In this document: piece after piece, positions 33,911 through 46,227 of the stretch | How the letters are laid out: each line of letters starts with the position of its first letter | Position numbering within the stretch: position 1 is the first letter of the stretch | Assembly (NCBI GenBank): GCA_029964075.1 | Contig: CM057135.1 | Location: 17,696,863-17,760,862 of the forward strand | Direction of reading: 5' to 3' | Source: Patiria pectinifera | Taxonomy: Eukaryota; Echinodermata; Asteroidea; Valvatida; Asterinidae | Length of the DNA stretch: 64,000 nucleotides | Made by a program: the position numbers and the translations under genes | Notes under the pieces: generated by a model | Databases searched by the model: none | Seen by the model: the letters and a program-made list of their open reading frames with translations, nothing else | What the model was told of the DNA's origin: nothing

Positions 33911-34063
33911 TACAGTCAAACCCTGATCAGAAGAGCACTGTTAATTCAACAACCTGCTTATAATAAGCACAATGGTCAGAGTCTTTGTTTTCCATTGCAA
34001 GGTACCTGTTTATGACAAGTTTGTACAGTCCTAAGGAGCTTGATATTAAGGTGTTCGACTGTA
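33911..34063. mobile_element. 153-bp Tc1/mariner (pogo/Tigger)-like MITE
   Basis: Starts TACAGTCAAACCCTGATCAG and ends AAGGTGTTCGACTGTA, giving short imperfect terminal inverted repeats that begin and end with TA, as expected for a TA target site. A diverged second copy is at 36,280-36,435. Confidence 0.7.
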
Positions 34064-34590
34064 TTTGGGATGTAAATGCAACACCAAACCGTTTCTAAAT
34101 ACAATTTGTAAAACAAAGGTGTAAAACTAATTTAACCTATAATTTACATGCACCTCTAATTTCACCTACTCGATTTTATAATTGGCCAGTCCAGGAGACC
34201 AGGAAAGCACCCAAATAAAATATCTTGAAAGAAGTACAAACATGTAATTACCTGTATATAGCAATCCAAATGATGCACTGCATGTGTTGGAATGGAATAT
34301 TTGATTCTTAATTATGTACTGGAAGTGCTACCAAACCACACTTAAAAGAAGTTTGAACTTAACAATTTCGAACTAATTCAATGACAAAGTATTTCAAGTA
34401 ACATGCAGGGTTTCTTGATAAAATACATCTGCCTTTTTGTACTCGTATGCCAATAATGTAATACATTTTAGATCAATATATAGGACACGCCTTTCCAGTT
34501 TATTATTTCACAAAGAAAGTCAACCTAAGAAAATGAATAATACAAATTGGGATGGTGAAATCACATGTTGTGAAAGAAAAAGCATACATT
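34064..34590. other. Intergenic stretch, no supported feature
   Basis: AT-rich sequence between the Tigger-like MITE and the 3' end of the Kolobok-like gene. No ORF with recognisable similarity. Confidence 0.4.
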
Positions 34591-36279
34591 TCATACTGAG
34601 TGCACACTAGCTTTTGTCTTCCTGCGTTTTCCAGTACTTGTAGTGGCTACATTGGAGGTGTCATCTGATGAGCCAGCCTCATCCAGATGTTGCTTTTTCA
34701 AGCCTCTTTTTCTCTTCTTTGTCTTCTCTTCTACTGACTCAACATCTTTGTTCTTCTTTTTCTTCTCTCTTCCTGAGTCCGCATCCTTGATCTTTGTCTT
34801 CTCATCTCCTGATTTGTCATTCTTGCTTTTATTTTTCTTCTTTCTTCCCGAGTCCGCATCGTTGCTCTTTGTCTTCTCTTGACTTGTCATTCTTGCTTTT
34901 TTTTGTCTTCTTTCCTCCCGAGTCCGCATCCTTGCTCTTTTTCTTCTTCTTTCTACCTTATTTCGTATCCTCGCTTACCTCGGGCTCAATGTAATTAGGC
35001 GGTCTTCCAACCGGTTCTGTGGTCCTCCCAAAGCGAGAAACATAGTTCGCAATAGCCTCCGCTTTATCGGGTCGCTTCTTGGTCTGTGTTATGAAGACTC
35101 TCTTTTTGGCAAGTAGCGGATGCTTTGTGGTGTCACTTTTCAGCCCAAGTCGGCACAGGAGCACTGCTCTTTTAGTGATACGTTTGGCATAATCTATTAT
35201 CAGAAAAGTAACCAGAAACACTGACACTCTCAGCAATTGCTTTCTGTGAACTTTTTGATTACTGTTAGGCCCTACAAGTTTTTATTCCAACTTGATTATT
35301 CTTTTGGCTCACTCATGTTACATTTTTGAGAAGGCATGTAAGCTACATGTACATTTCATTCACTTAATCTGTGGCATTAAATTTTGTAACAAAACGGCTG
35401 TGAGGGAGAAATAGCTCAGCTAACAATTTTTCCTTTCCTGATGTTTTGCAAAGCCTTTTTCAAATTGAAATTTAATTTAACGTGCATTTCTAAAAACCTC
35501 CAGTCGTACCAGAAAAATGCCCGTTCTAAAAATCGTTTAATTGCACCTTAGAAAACTTACTATGCGTAGCATTCACAAGCACTTTCCTAACAGTGTAACC
35601 CCCTGTCTCCTGCTTCGATCTTGGAAAGGTGATGCTGTACACTAAGTCCCCCTTCTTGGTCACAGCTTGCTGTCGCCCAGCATTTTCATTGTAGTGCAAG
35701 GCTGCCAACAATATTCTGTAAATAATTTAATTAACAAAAAAACAAAATCATTACATTATCACAAGCCCATCCAGATCAAGAAAATCTGCAGGGGAGCTGC
35801 TCCTGCCACTCTCCATGATGGCTAACCTTTGTTCATGAGGTCTTACGTGTGCTGTCCAGTTAGTCACAAACAAATTCATGATTAGCCTGTAAGATTGGAT
35901 TTCACTTCCATTTCTCCACCCCCCCAACAAACGTTACAAAAACAAAATAATGCCCCCAACAACTAGGTCATACAGCTGTAAATTTGCTCTTGAACATACC
36001 TACACAACATGCCCTCGTAAAAGAATACCAGCATCTTTGGTGCAAAGTGGTTAATCAGCGAGTGGAAAGCTTCCACCGAGGATGTTTGCATATCTGGGGA
36101 CAGCTTCTGGACATCCTTCCGGATCCATACCCCCACCAGGATTTTGTCCACCTCCTCGACTCCTTTGGTACCTGGATTTATATAAGTTCCAATACATAGT
36201 TAAATCTGTGTGTTTTAAAACCAGTCAGGGCACGAAAAAATCAAATGTTATCAACACCACATAAATGCACATACTACTC

Positions 36280-36435
36280 CATGCAAACCCTGATAAGAAG
36301 AGCACTGTTAGTACAACATGCTACAACACAATTTGACGTCCCAAGTCTTTGTTTCCATTACTGTTAATACTAGGTAGCCTAAATAAGGTAATTTGTTCAG
36401 TCTCAAGGATATTGTTATAAAGGTGTTCGACTGTA
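36280..36435. mobile_element. Second Tigger-like MITE copy, in an intron of the Kolobok-like gene
   Basis: Shares AAACCCTGATAAGAAGAGCA, GTCTTTGTTTCCATT and AAGGTGTTCGACTGTA with the copy at 33.9 kb. Its left terminus is degraded. Confidence 0.65.
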
Positions 36436-39400
36436 TAAATAATATCCTTACCGGGCTGAGGCCATTTGCGTGGTCCTAATTGTCCGTGGGCACACTTCGA
36501 GAATAGGGCATTGTCATGCTCGTGGACGTTGACAATGTGATTTGATATACTATCAAATTTGGCGAGCATAAGGCTGGAGTCTCCACCGGGTGCAGAAGCT
36601 GCAACCCAGTAGATGTTGTTAACGATTGCCTGTGTCCAATCTAACACTTCCTCGCATCCAGACTTCTTGCCAACCTTGTACAACTTCTTCTTAAGTCCTT
36701 TGTAAACATAAATTAAATGAAACTCAACATTTTGGTTTCAGGTTTCAGACTACATATTAACTTTATCAAATAATTCAATCAAGGCGAGTTCAGTCGAATA
36801 TTTGGACCTGAAGCCATATTGATATTAATACAGTACAAATGTGTATTAAATCTGGCGATATGTTCTCAAAACAATTCGCAACTAACCTTTCTAACAATTT
36901 TCAAAAGAATGGTAAGACAGATATGGGGCTTTTATTAGCAGTTTCAAGTACTTTAGGGATTTTCTCTAGAAATTAAAAAAGTGATTAAGTGTACAGATCT
37001 GTTGAGTAGTGCAACCTAAATCATCCAAACTGATATTGATTTTACCTTTTGCTACATGCCACACATCATAGAAGTGCTTCACTCCAAAAGGTTCCAGATT
37101 TTCCCGTATGTATTTTGCGATCTGGCGGTGCCTGTCAGTCACTATGGTGCGCACTTGTATTTTCTTCTCCTTCAGCAAGTCCAAAGTTTTTACGAGACCC
37201 TCCTTTTCGATGAGGTTGGACTTGTTGTTGGTGTCCGTCTTCTGCAAACCAAAACGATGCTTAATACACTATGAATACGACCCACCGTATACATTTACAA
37301 TTTTGTCCAATCAAGTACATGCGTGTATACATCACTGAGATCCATGCTCCTTTGAAGACTATAGTATGCCCTTTTCCATTCTAAATATTAAATCTCTTGA
37401 GCAATTCAGGAAGCTGATCAAGACTCATTTATTCCACCAAAAATCAATTCATTGTCCATGCTACCTGTTTTTATTGTTAAACTTAAATTATCTATTTACA
37501 TTAATTGCTCATTATTTGTAAGCGCTGTGATTTAGCTTACTAATAAGAGCGTTCTCAAATGCTGAATATCATTATTATTCTTGTTATTATAATTATTATG
37601 TCATTGTTGGGTTTTTGTTAAGTACTCCTAAACTATGATAAGTATTACAAAAAACTTGAATTTTGATATCATTTAAAAATTCAGTTGCAAGAAAAGAAAA
37701 TTAGGTTTTATTCTTGGTGGAACTGATGGGCAACCAATTAAGATGAAAGTCTACAAAATTGCAGTAATTACTTATGGATACATGCGAGGTACAATTATTA
37801 ACCTAAACAACTTGTATGTGGAGGATTTTATTGAGCTTCATCTCCAGAGTGCTGTAACACCCATACTTTGTCGAGTGGCCCATGCTGTCAGCTCGCATAT
37901 CTGTGCCAAGAGAAGCCTTCCTGTCTTCCTCATGGAGAGCAGCAATTACCTCATCCTGGGATTGCTGCCATACATCTGCAATGGCAGGCAGCAGGTACCT
38001 GAGGAGGGGGAAAAATCATTTTAAAGAAATTACATGTACAATGTACACACATGTACCGGTACAGGACTCTGCAAACACACAACATGCACCAACCACTGGG
38101 CAGTCACATTGGAGTGCAATTTGTGCATGTACTGAGAAGTTCTGAGATAGTGCGTAATAGTAGGTGGGGAGTTTCTGTTGTGGACTGCAGAAGTCTGAGT
38201 AATGCAGGATATAGCCTGTAATAGGCCTATATGACATTGAAATGAGTACTAGCCAGGCAAATTAACAGCTTGTGTACTTTACCATTTCTGATGATTGAAG
38301 ATATGCTGTATGAATACACAGCAACATTAACACAGGAAAGGGCCTGGATGAACTTCTTGGGTGACGAGCAAGATGTGAGGATGGCAGCTGAGAACATTAG
38401 ATTGCCTGCAGTGATGTTTCTGACCATAGGTTGGGACCTCCATTTTCGTATGTAGCCACACCCTCGAGTCCTGCACACCTGCACCACCTCAACCATTGTG
38501 CCTCCATGAAGACGATGAATATATGCCTTGGTAGAGTGCACGCACTTCAGCTCTAAAAGATTGGCATGGAAGACAATATATTTTGGTTGATCCACCACAT
38601 CTTCTGTCCCCAATTCAGGATCACTGGAAGGAATTTAAAAAAAGAACACACATTCCAGTTGGTGATTTGCGGTAATAAATGTACTTGACCAGTCACAATT
38701 TGCAGTCATTACGTGTATGTCTACAATAACCAGGAATCTGCTCACCTTGAATCAAAGTAGGAGTCAGAGCTATCCTGTTCAGACGGGATGTACTCGCTGC
38801 CATCACTCTGCTCTTCAACAGCGCAATCAGGTTCTGTGCATCTTTCAGGGACAACTTCTTCAACTGATAGTGGACAGACAGAGGGCTGAGGGGGCTGTTC
38901 TGGGGCACCACATTGTGCTTGAAGGCATCGTAGCGGGGGACCAGGGACCAGATCGCACTTAACGGGGATGGAATTGCTTGGGGGCCGATACTGAATACCT
39001 ATTAAATATCAATGCATATTAATATGCATGTCATTACCTTCAGACAATTTTTAGGTATTAAGGAATGTTAATTCGCACAATAACTGAACCTGCAAATAAA
39101 AGTGTGAAACCCCAAAACAAAACAAAACAGCATCTTACCTTTGTTGGAGACTTGACAAAAACGCTTCCGGGGGGTCTGGGATTTTCTCAACTTCAGGCGA
39201 TTTCTTGGCATCATCACTGGCTGGCCTGGATAAATGTTCACTTTGTGAACGTTCTTCTCGATTTTGCACCTCCATCGTGAAACGGTCTGTGTCCCTTGGT
39301 CTCTCTTCTGTTAAAGAAAATGTACAGAAGCTTTACAAATGTCCTTAGCAAAGCATAATGAACAGGCATTGAATAACAAACAAAACCTGCATACTAGCAG

Positions 39401-40509
39401 TTAAAAAAAGAGAGGTAAGTCATTACATTTCATAGCATTTTTCATACCAATGCATGGCCTGCTGCATCTCAAAAGTTGTATTTTCTAGGACATAGAAAAT
39501 AGATTTTCTTTACTATCCCAAATCACGTTACAAATATTTATGAAGGTGAGGTAAAAACACAAATAACGTGACAAATACTTGTTCCACATTCAGACAGTGG
39601 GAAGAATACGTACATTCAATGACCTGACACTGTTTACTTACATGTACACTGAGATCCGTTTCACAAGTTTGTGAATGGTAGATATCGATGATGATGGATC
39701 AGGAGCTTCTTCCTTGTCCAACAATTCTGAAGATGATGTTTCCTGTTATGAAATACAAAATATTAAATAAATTAATTAGAAGGAACCAAAAATGTATTTA
39801 ACAGCCAACACTGTTTTATATCGAAATGCACTTGCATTTGTACTGCATCTTCTTTCATCACATTCTTAAACATGCGTCTATATATGGATTGATAAACCAA
39901 TTGTGTGTAATTTATCAATTACCAAAAAAATAACACAATTACAAAAAAAATCGCATGCATCTGTATTCAAACCAAATTAACATTGTCATCATTTGGTATC
40001 TTACCTCACTGACTGAGCTGGAATCAGGAGAATTGTCCATCTCAGTGCCTTCAGCATATTCAGCAAATGCCTGTGAGTGTGAGAGAACCTGAAACCACAC
40101 ACAAACAGACCATGTAATTTGTACATGTACGCAAATCATGACCTTTTTACCACTGGATATTCACTAAGAAAAGATTGGGTTTTTTTTAAATTTGTATATC
40201 TGGAATGCATGGTGTTTTTTTGTCCCTGCTTGCCAATAACAACAGCCTTTCTTGTTTTCCAAAAAATTGGTAGGAGGCCTAATGTATAATGCGGGGAAAA
40301 TAAAAAAAAAAAAAAAAAACACAAAGCCCTTGAAAATATTTTTTTTAATCAGTTTTAATAACTTATAAGTTCTTTTCAAGCACAGTTTCCAAGAGTTTGT
40401 CCAAAAATGGTCTGGGGATATAATTCAACAACCCCCAGGAAAAAAAATATAGGCCAATGCCTAGGCTTAATAAAAAATATTGAAGTTGAAACTTGAACAA
40501 AACTATGCC

Positions 40510-40979
40510 TATAGCCCCATGAATGATGTGGCCAATTTACTGGACTATCTCCGTAAACATAGGCCACACGTCCACATGTACAAAAACGTGTCGAACTTTG
40601 TCAAATTTTGATTTTCACATTTAGGCTTAAATTGTAGGGTGTTTTGCTTTAGAAGCATACTCACCCTCTTAATAGGCTAATCAAAAAAGTGCTGCCTTTT
40701 TCAGATGTCTATTTTTTATGAAATTTGATGTTGAAATCTTGATATGCAAACGTGTGCAAATGAATCTTGAAATTTCACGAAAAATAGACATCTGAAAAAG
40801 GCAGCACTTTCTGATTAGCATATAGAGAGGGTGAGTATGCTTCTAAAGCAAAAAATCCCTACAATTTAAGCCTAAATGTGAAAATCAAAATTTGACAAAT
40901 TTCGACACGTTTTTGTACATTGGACGTGTGGCCATGTTTACGTAGGTAGTCCAGTAAATTGCCCACGTTATGGGGCCAG
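40510..40979. mobile_element. Fold-back MITE, 470 bp, with 8-bp target duplication
   Basis: Flanked by ACTATGCC at 40,502-40,509 and 40,980-40,987. The arms are inverted copies: GGCCAATTTACTGGACTATC, AGGCCACACGTCCACATGTA, GCTTTAGAAGCATACTCACC and AGTGCTGCCTTTTTCAGATG mirror the right arm. Same family as the element at 23.1 kb. The 8-bp duplication suggests mobilisation by a hAT-type transposase. It lies in an intron of the Kolobok-like gene. Confidence 0.85.
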
Positions 40980-41003
40980 ACTATGCCGTACTTTTGAATT
41001 TCC

Positions 41004-41061
41004 ATCAACATGATCAAAATATTTCCATCATCATGATCAAACTATTTTCCAATCTTTGCTA
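41004..41061. other. Short direct duplication flanking hAT left end
   Basis: TTTCCATCAACATGATCAAA and TTTCCATCATCATGATCAAA are adjacent near 41,000-41,045. This small tandem repeat lies just outside the hAT insertion. Confidence 0.5.
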
Positions 41062-41070
41062 TACACATGT

Positions 41071-44000
41071 CAGTGCGTGAAATTACAGTCGGACATCGGA
41101 CATTTTCCGACCACTTTCATGGTTTGTCCGACCAAATGCAGATGTGCTCGGACAAAATGTCCGAGCGATTTATGTATTCTTTGTGGAGACAGTTGTCTTT
41201 TTCAGAAGTATGAAATAAACGCTTGCACTCAAAAGTATTTTGTTGTTTATTTCCGATGATCCGGTCTGTAATACTTACCGTACGCTGAGCGGCTGCTAAC
41301 TATATGTACGTGTTGTCTTAAATTCACGCAATAGATGCAACTCGTTTACACCCCAATCATTACACAGTCTAGTACAGCGCGGCGTGCACAGCGATAGATT
41401 GGCATTCGTACGTACGTGCCGTTTGCCAAAAAATAGACGTGAAATCAAGTCGATAAATTGTGTTTCGATCAGCAGTCTTCGTGTTTCTTCTACAAATCAG
41501 TTAATACAACTTGTTGTACTTTTTACGTGGAAGTCATTTTATGGAAATGAGCAGTGGCCGTTTGTGGAATTCCCAGTTAATTTCTATTGGGCAAAAGTGT
41601 TAAATTGGACCTGATTCAACCTCTATTCCTTGCTATAATGATTCGATCGAGCCTCTTTGGACATTCAGAACTGCAATTTCACCCAGTTTATGTGTTCTGC
41701 AGACTTGAATCGAGTCTGTATAGTGACAAGTCTAAATATTGACGCGCATACATGTAATAAGAATTTAGCAAGATCAAAGTACGTTGTGTTGCGCGGTATG
41801 CTTTAAGTGCGTGATTGTTACTAAATTCTCACAACGTGGCTTACTACAGAAACGAGCGCGTGAATGCCCGGCGCTTGTCATTGCAACTACATAGTGTGTA
41901 TTATGGATACGTACGTACGTAAACATACATACTGTACATGTACACACGTACACGTGTATGTACCGTCCACGTGTTTGAAGTATAGTGAACGCGGCCTTTT
42001 GAAAGTTCGTCTCGCAAGGTTTCACAGAGTAATTTACTTGAGAAAAAGGACGCATTTCAAGTTTTCAATCATGAAGAGAGCACTATCTACAGCCGATACT
42101 GAGAAAGCCAAGAGACGGAAAGTCAAGCATGATACTTTTAAGAAATGGGTGTCACAGTACGATCGTGATTCCCAGACCATGACGTGGCTTGACTGCGAGA
42201 CAGAGGTCGAGGGAGGTGTGAAAGTTGTGACACAACTGAGATGCCGTATGTGCGCCAAGTACAGAGACAGGATCATCGGGAGAAAAAACTTCAATGACAA
42301 ATGGATTCATGGCGCTGATTCAGTGCGGACAACAAACATCCTTGACCATGCTAAGTCTGACCAACATGTACACGCGATGAACTTGCTGAAGAGGGAAAAA
42401 GCCAAAGCTGTGGGTGCGAGTGTAAGTTCATACGCTCCGATCGCGCAGTCCCTAAATACACTGCCAGACGATGAACGGAAGAAGCTGAAGGTCAAGTTTG
42501 ACATTGCTTATTTTGTGGCGACCGAACACTTGTCTTTCAAGAAGTACCCCAAGATCTGCAAACTTGAGGCACGACATGGAGTGAACCTCGGCAGCTCTTA
42601 CCTTCATGAAAATTCTGCAAAGGAAATGATCCACTACATTGCTGAATCAAAACGGCAGAATCTGCTTTCCACCATTACCAATGCAAAGTTTTTCTCTTTG
42701 CTGATGGATGGCTCTACAGACTGCGGCAACATCGACAACGAACTTTTGCTTGTTCTCTGGTGCGACACCGATGGTAAGGATGAGAAAGTTCACACAAGAA
42801 TGGACTTCTTGTCAATACACAGACCAGAATATGTCACTGCAAAGGGTTTGCTTCAGTCACTGGAGCATGGACTTCGTTGTCTCGGTATCCAGTCCCTTGA
42901 CAAGGATGCGTGCAACAAACTTGTTGGGGTCGCAACAGACGGAGCTGCAACAAACATTGGTGGCAATGGCATAAAAGGTCTCGTAGAAAAGGAGCTGGAT
43001 TGGATCTTTTGGATGTGGTGTCTGGCTCATAGACTTGAACTAGCAATGAAGGATGCACTTCGTGGCACTGCACTTGATCTGATCGATGAAATGCTCCTTC
43101 GACTGTACTACCTGTACGAAAAATCTCCCAAAAAGTGCAGGGAACTGCAAGCCATTGTTGCTGACCTCAAGGGAGCTCTGCACTTGGAAGAAGGACGTGG
43201 GGTAAAGCCGATAAGATCATCTGGTACGCGGTGGGTATGCCACAAGCTCAGTGCCATGAAACGTGTTTTGTCCAAGTTTGGTGCATACACAGCTCATCTT
43301 GGAAACCTAGCTGAAGCTTCTTCAACCAAGCCTGCAGATACTGCTAAATTCAAAGGCTATCTGAGGAAGTGGGTTGATGCCAAGTATCTTCTTGGATGTG
43401 CAGTTTTTGTTGACCTGCTCACACCCTGTGCCATCTTCTCGAAGTCCATGCAAAGTGACGAGCTTGATATCCTTGGTGCCCTTGGCTACTTACTCAGAAC
43501 AGTGAAGGAAACCAACAAGCTCAGTGAACAGCCCCTCGATCAATGGCCGACATATGCTGCTACGTTGGGGAAGATCACTGAAACGGATGGTGCATGGATC
43601 TTTCAAGACCAGGAGCTAAAGAACTTTGATGACGCCAAGAGCTACTTCGATAAGCACTATAGAGAGTACTGTGCAGATGTGATGGATCGCATGCGTACGA
43701 GGTTGTCTTGGTCGGATCTACAACTGTTTCGTGACATAATATTTATGCTGGGAACCCAGGGATGGCAGAAGATTGAGGACCAACTAGAAGATGCAGGGTC
43801 TGATGGGAGCCAGATGGATGCTATCACCAGGCTTGGTGAGCACTTCAGAGTTCCGCTTGAGGGAGCTGAAGCTGATGTGTTTGCGATCCGTTTCGAGTTT
43901 GAGTCAATGGTCTATTATGCTACTCAGTTCATCCCCTTGTCTACAACAGACTATCAGTCAGTCTGGTGGCGGCTGTTCCATGCACCAAATTCTGCTGAGT

Positions 44001-44571
44001 GGTCAAATGCACTGATCCTTGCACGTCTTCTTTTGTCTCTGCCAGTGTCGAATGGCAAGCTCGAGCGAACCTTTTCACAGGTTAACCTCATCAAGTGTGA
44101 CAAGAGAGGTTCACTGGGAAATGACTCCTTAAATGACCTGCTAACACTTAATGTTGGCAAAGTTCCACTGGAAGAGTTTTCTCCAGAGGCTGCAATTAAT
44201 CTCTGGTGGGATGCCAAGAACAGAAAACCCAGTCACGGCCCAAGGAAGCACTACAAAACGCGTACTTCATTGGATCAAGCAGCCAAGGCTTCAACCTCTC
44301 AAGCAGAGAGCGGTAGCAGCAGTGATGATGACACAGAGGATCTTCCGCTTGACGATTGGGACGAGTGGATGAAGGAGACTATCTAAAATATCAGCTCTTC
44401 ATGTAAGTATGTTTTAACTAGTCCTCGACTGTTGATAACCTATTTGTTTGCTCATGTGACCTTCAAATTTGGAACGCTAAATGGCAGATCAAAACTTGAC
44501 AATGGCAGAACACTTTTGATTGTGCTCGGACATTTTGTCTGACCACTTTTTTTGTCTAATTTCACGCACTG
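41071..44571 (+). mobile_element. hAT DNA transposon, 3,501 bp, apparently complete
   Basis: Terminal inverted repeats CAGTGCGTGAAATTA (41,071-41,085) and TAATTTCACGCACTG (44,557-44,571) are perfect over 15 bp. Both ends are flanked by TACACATGT (41,062-41,070 and 44,572-44,580), an 8-bp hAT target duplication plus one matching base. Subterminal GTCGGACA/TGTCCGA and GCTCGGACATTTTG strings are repeated near both ends and may be transposase binding sites. It encodes one long uninterrupted transposase ORF and sits in the first intron of the Kolobok-like gene, opposite in orientation. Confidence 0.93.
42071..44386 (+). CDS. hAT-family transposase with N-terminal zinc finger
   Basis: The ATG at 42,071 (MKRALSTADTEKAKRRKVKH) is preferred over an in-frame ATG at 41,864 because the basic N-terminus follows directly; that leaves 771 residues. 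Domains: a TTF/BED-like finger (about residues 30-110, LRCRMCAKYRD..HAKSDQHVHAM), an RNase H-like DDE core with LMDGSTD (first Asp), VATDGAATN (second Asp) and the helical insertion, then a C-terminal hAT dimerisation domain with LLLSLPVSNGKLERTFSQVN. The C-terminal tail is acidic. The frame is uninterrupted and of normal length for the ZNF862/KIAA1586-like hAT group, so it could still encode active enzyme. Confidence 0.92.
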   Translation: MKRALSTADTEKAKRRKVKHDTFKKWVSQYDRDSQTMTWLDCETEVEGGVKVVTQLRCRMCAKYRDRIIGRKNFNDKWIHGADSVRTTNILDHAKSDQHVHAMNLLKREKAKAVGASVSSYAPIAQSLNTLPDDERKKLKVKFDIAYFVATEHLSFKKYPKICKLEARHGVNLGSSYLHENSAKEMIHYIAESKRQNLLSTITNAKFFSLLMDGSTDCGNIDNELLLVLWCDTDGKDEKVHTRMDFLSIHRPEYVTAKGLLQSLEHGLRCLGIQSLDKDACNKLVGVATDGAATNIGGNGIKGLVEKELDWIFWMWCLAHRLELAMKDALRGTALDLIDEMLLRLYYLYEKSPKKCRELQAIVADLKGALHLEEGRGVKPIRSSGTRWVCHKLSAMKRVLSKFGAYTAHLGNLAEASSTKPADTAKFKGYLRKWVDAKYLLGCAVFVDLLTPCAIFSKSMQSDELDILGALGYLLRTVKETNKLSEQPLDQWPTYAATLGKITETDGAWIFQDQELKNFDDAKSYFDKHYREYCADVMDRMRTRLSWSDLQLFRDIIFMLGTQGWQKIEDQLEDAGSDGSQMDAITRLGEHFRVPLEGAEADVFAIRFEFESMVYYATQFIPLSTTDYQSVWWRLFHAPNSAEWSNALILARLLLSLPVSNGKLERTFSQVNLIKCDKRGSLGNDSLNDLLTLNVGKVPLEEFSPEAAINLWWDAKNRKPSHGPRKHYKTRTSLDQAAKASTSQAESGSSSDDDTEDLPLDDWDEWMKETI

Positions 44572-45099
44572 TACACATGTGTCTAAATATAACGAAGGAA
44601 ATCCAGCAATACTACTTACTAGTGTTAGAGCCACCTGGAATTGTTTTTTCACGAGGGAGATAAAAATGCAAACACACGGTCACGGGATCAGAATTAACGG
44701 CAGGACAAGGTCTACAGCAACCCAATGCCTATCTGCAGGCACTCACCCTCGCATGCTCTCGTTTTTGGTAGGCTCCTCGGTGCTTGATTTCCTCTGATTG
44801 TGCCTCATCCACATTTGATGGTTCTTTTTTGATGGCACAGCACTTTGTTTAAGCTTAAAAACGGACGATAAATCCATCCTTCGCTTCATAGCAGAAGTGT
44901 CATCTTCCGAGTTGTCCGGAAAATGGGCACTGCAAACGTGCGACCATTTCGTCAGAGTAAAATCCGACCCGGTTGTTTCCACGAAACGAACCCACTCACC
45001 GCAAACTCTCTTTTCCAATGGAAATCTAAAAAAAACCTTAGATCCGGGTTTATTACTCGTAGTTCGAGTGCAACCACCGACGACACAATTTCGAGGCAT

Positions 45100-46227
45100 C
45101 TTAAATAAACGCAATCAATTTCTTGGATCGTACATATCCATCGTATCTACACGTAGTAAGCACATGTGCATTGTTGTTGTGTACGTGTCGTGATGGTCGC
45201 GATGTCCAGCTGCAGAGCTAGCTCGCTGCTGAGTACACGCCGTGACGTCATGTCTAGCGCGCAACGCGGTGCGCATTCGACGGCAGCATGAGGGAGAAGT
45301 TGGGAGTAAGCGCGAATTATGAATATTTAATCGGCATACTTTTCATGTCAATTACATCTACATGATGCCCCCCCCCCCATGAAATGTTCCAACACCCCCA
45401 ACTGAAAAAAATTCCTGGCTATGCCACTGGATACAACATCTGCAAACATCACAAAATGAAATGATTAAATTTTGAGAAAATGCCTTACTGCAATGTTAGG
45501 CAAAGACAGTTGAAAGCATCCTGTAAAAATGTGGGTCATGGTATGGTGACATTTTCCAGAAATTTGTATTTTTCCAATGGTGGTGAGCTGACTAGCGTTG
45601 GAGAAAACTGGCTTTGTTAAAAGAATGCTCGTAATTTTTACTTATTAGTTATTCTGCATCTTTGCTATTGATCACACATCTGTGGAGGGGTACAAGCCTT
45701 GTAGACTGATTCTCTGACCTTACCATCCCTGAAGTCTATAAATTGGTTTTATTCATCTTAACTAATGTTTCATGGGGTGAGGGAACCAGACTACAAGAAT
45801 GATAATTGGCTTTCTTAAGTTTTTTTTGCATGCATGAGCCCAAAATGTGAATTAAGTCATTTTAATAATATTTGCTATACCACACTAATTCAACAAATTC
45901 ATTTATTTTTGATAATTGAAGCAAATGCAAATGTTGTACATTGCCCAGTGTTGCAGTTCAACTTATCTTGAAAATGGCGTACTGTTTGAGTTTAGCATGT
46001 GGAGATTGATTTTGGAAGAGCAAGGTAAGATGGTATTAAACAAATTATGAAAGGGGTTAGCGTAAAAAAAAGGGTTGGATGATTGCTTTGAAAATGAATG
46101 AGACTTTATAGCACAAAGCAGAGCATCTATATAGGCAAGAGGCAGTGTAAGATAGATTGTAAGGATTTGCATAGTTGTTAGAAGTAAATAAGAAAAAAGT
46201 TAGAATGAAAAAAATGTGTGGTCTTAC
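45100..46227. other. Stretch between Kolobok-like gene and the OB-fold-like gene
   Basis: The CpG-rich part 45,120-45,310 upstream of the THAP exon may contain its promoter and carries TGACGTCA at 45,242. A C run lies at about 45,368. The remainder is AT-rich without recognisable exons; further exons of the reverse-strand gene ending at 46,228 may be hidden here. Confidence 0.4.

Larger units (their letters stand above)
34591..45099 (-). pseudogene. Kolobok-like THAP transposase gene, about 13 exons, reverse strand
   Basis: Exons with matching GT/AG borders, in transcript order: 44,747-45,099 THAP finger (MPRNCVVGGC..VCSAHF); 40,005-40,088; 39,642-39,742; 39,139-39,307; 38,746-38,998 acidic linkers; 38,283-38,623 (PKYIVFHANLLEL..WRSQPMVRNITAGNL); 37,803-37,998 (YLLPAIADVW..LGTDMRADSMGHSTKYGCY); 37,046-37,241 (IVTDRHRQIAKYI..FYDVWHVAKG); 36,452-36,697; 36,000-36,171 (SSVEAFHSLINHFAPKM); 35,561-35,715; 34,979-35,193; and a Lys-rich tail near 34,591-34,930. 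D-x-R/H, DVWHVAK and the E in SSVEAFHS probably give the DDE triad. This protein type is common in marine invertebrates and I assign it to the Kolobok group. Exon 7 ends in TAG (37,803-37,805) where Gln is expected, so the gene is probably dead. No terminal repeats or TTAA were recognised. Confidence 0.75.

Noticed and set aside
34643-34994. Phe-rich forward ORFs
   Set aside because: They are the reverse side of the Lys-rich tail exon of the Kolobok-like gene.
41864-42070. Upstream 69-residue extension of the hAT transposase
   Set aside because: The sequence is Cys/Tyr-rich low-complexity (ACGTACGTA repeats), and the basic, charged N-terminus begins at the ATG at 42,071.
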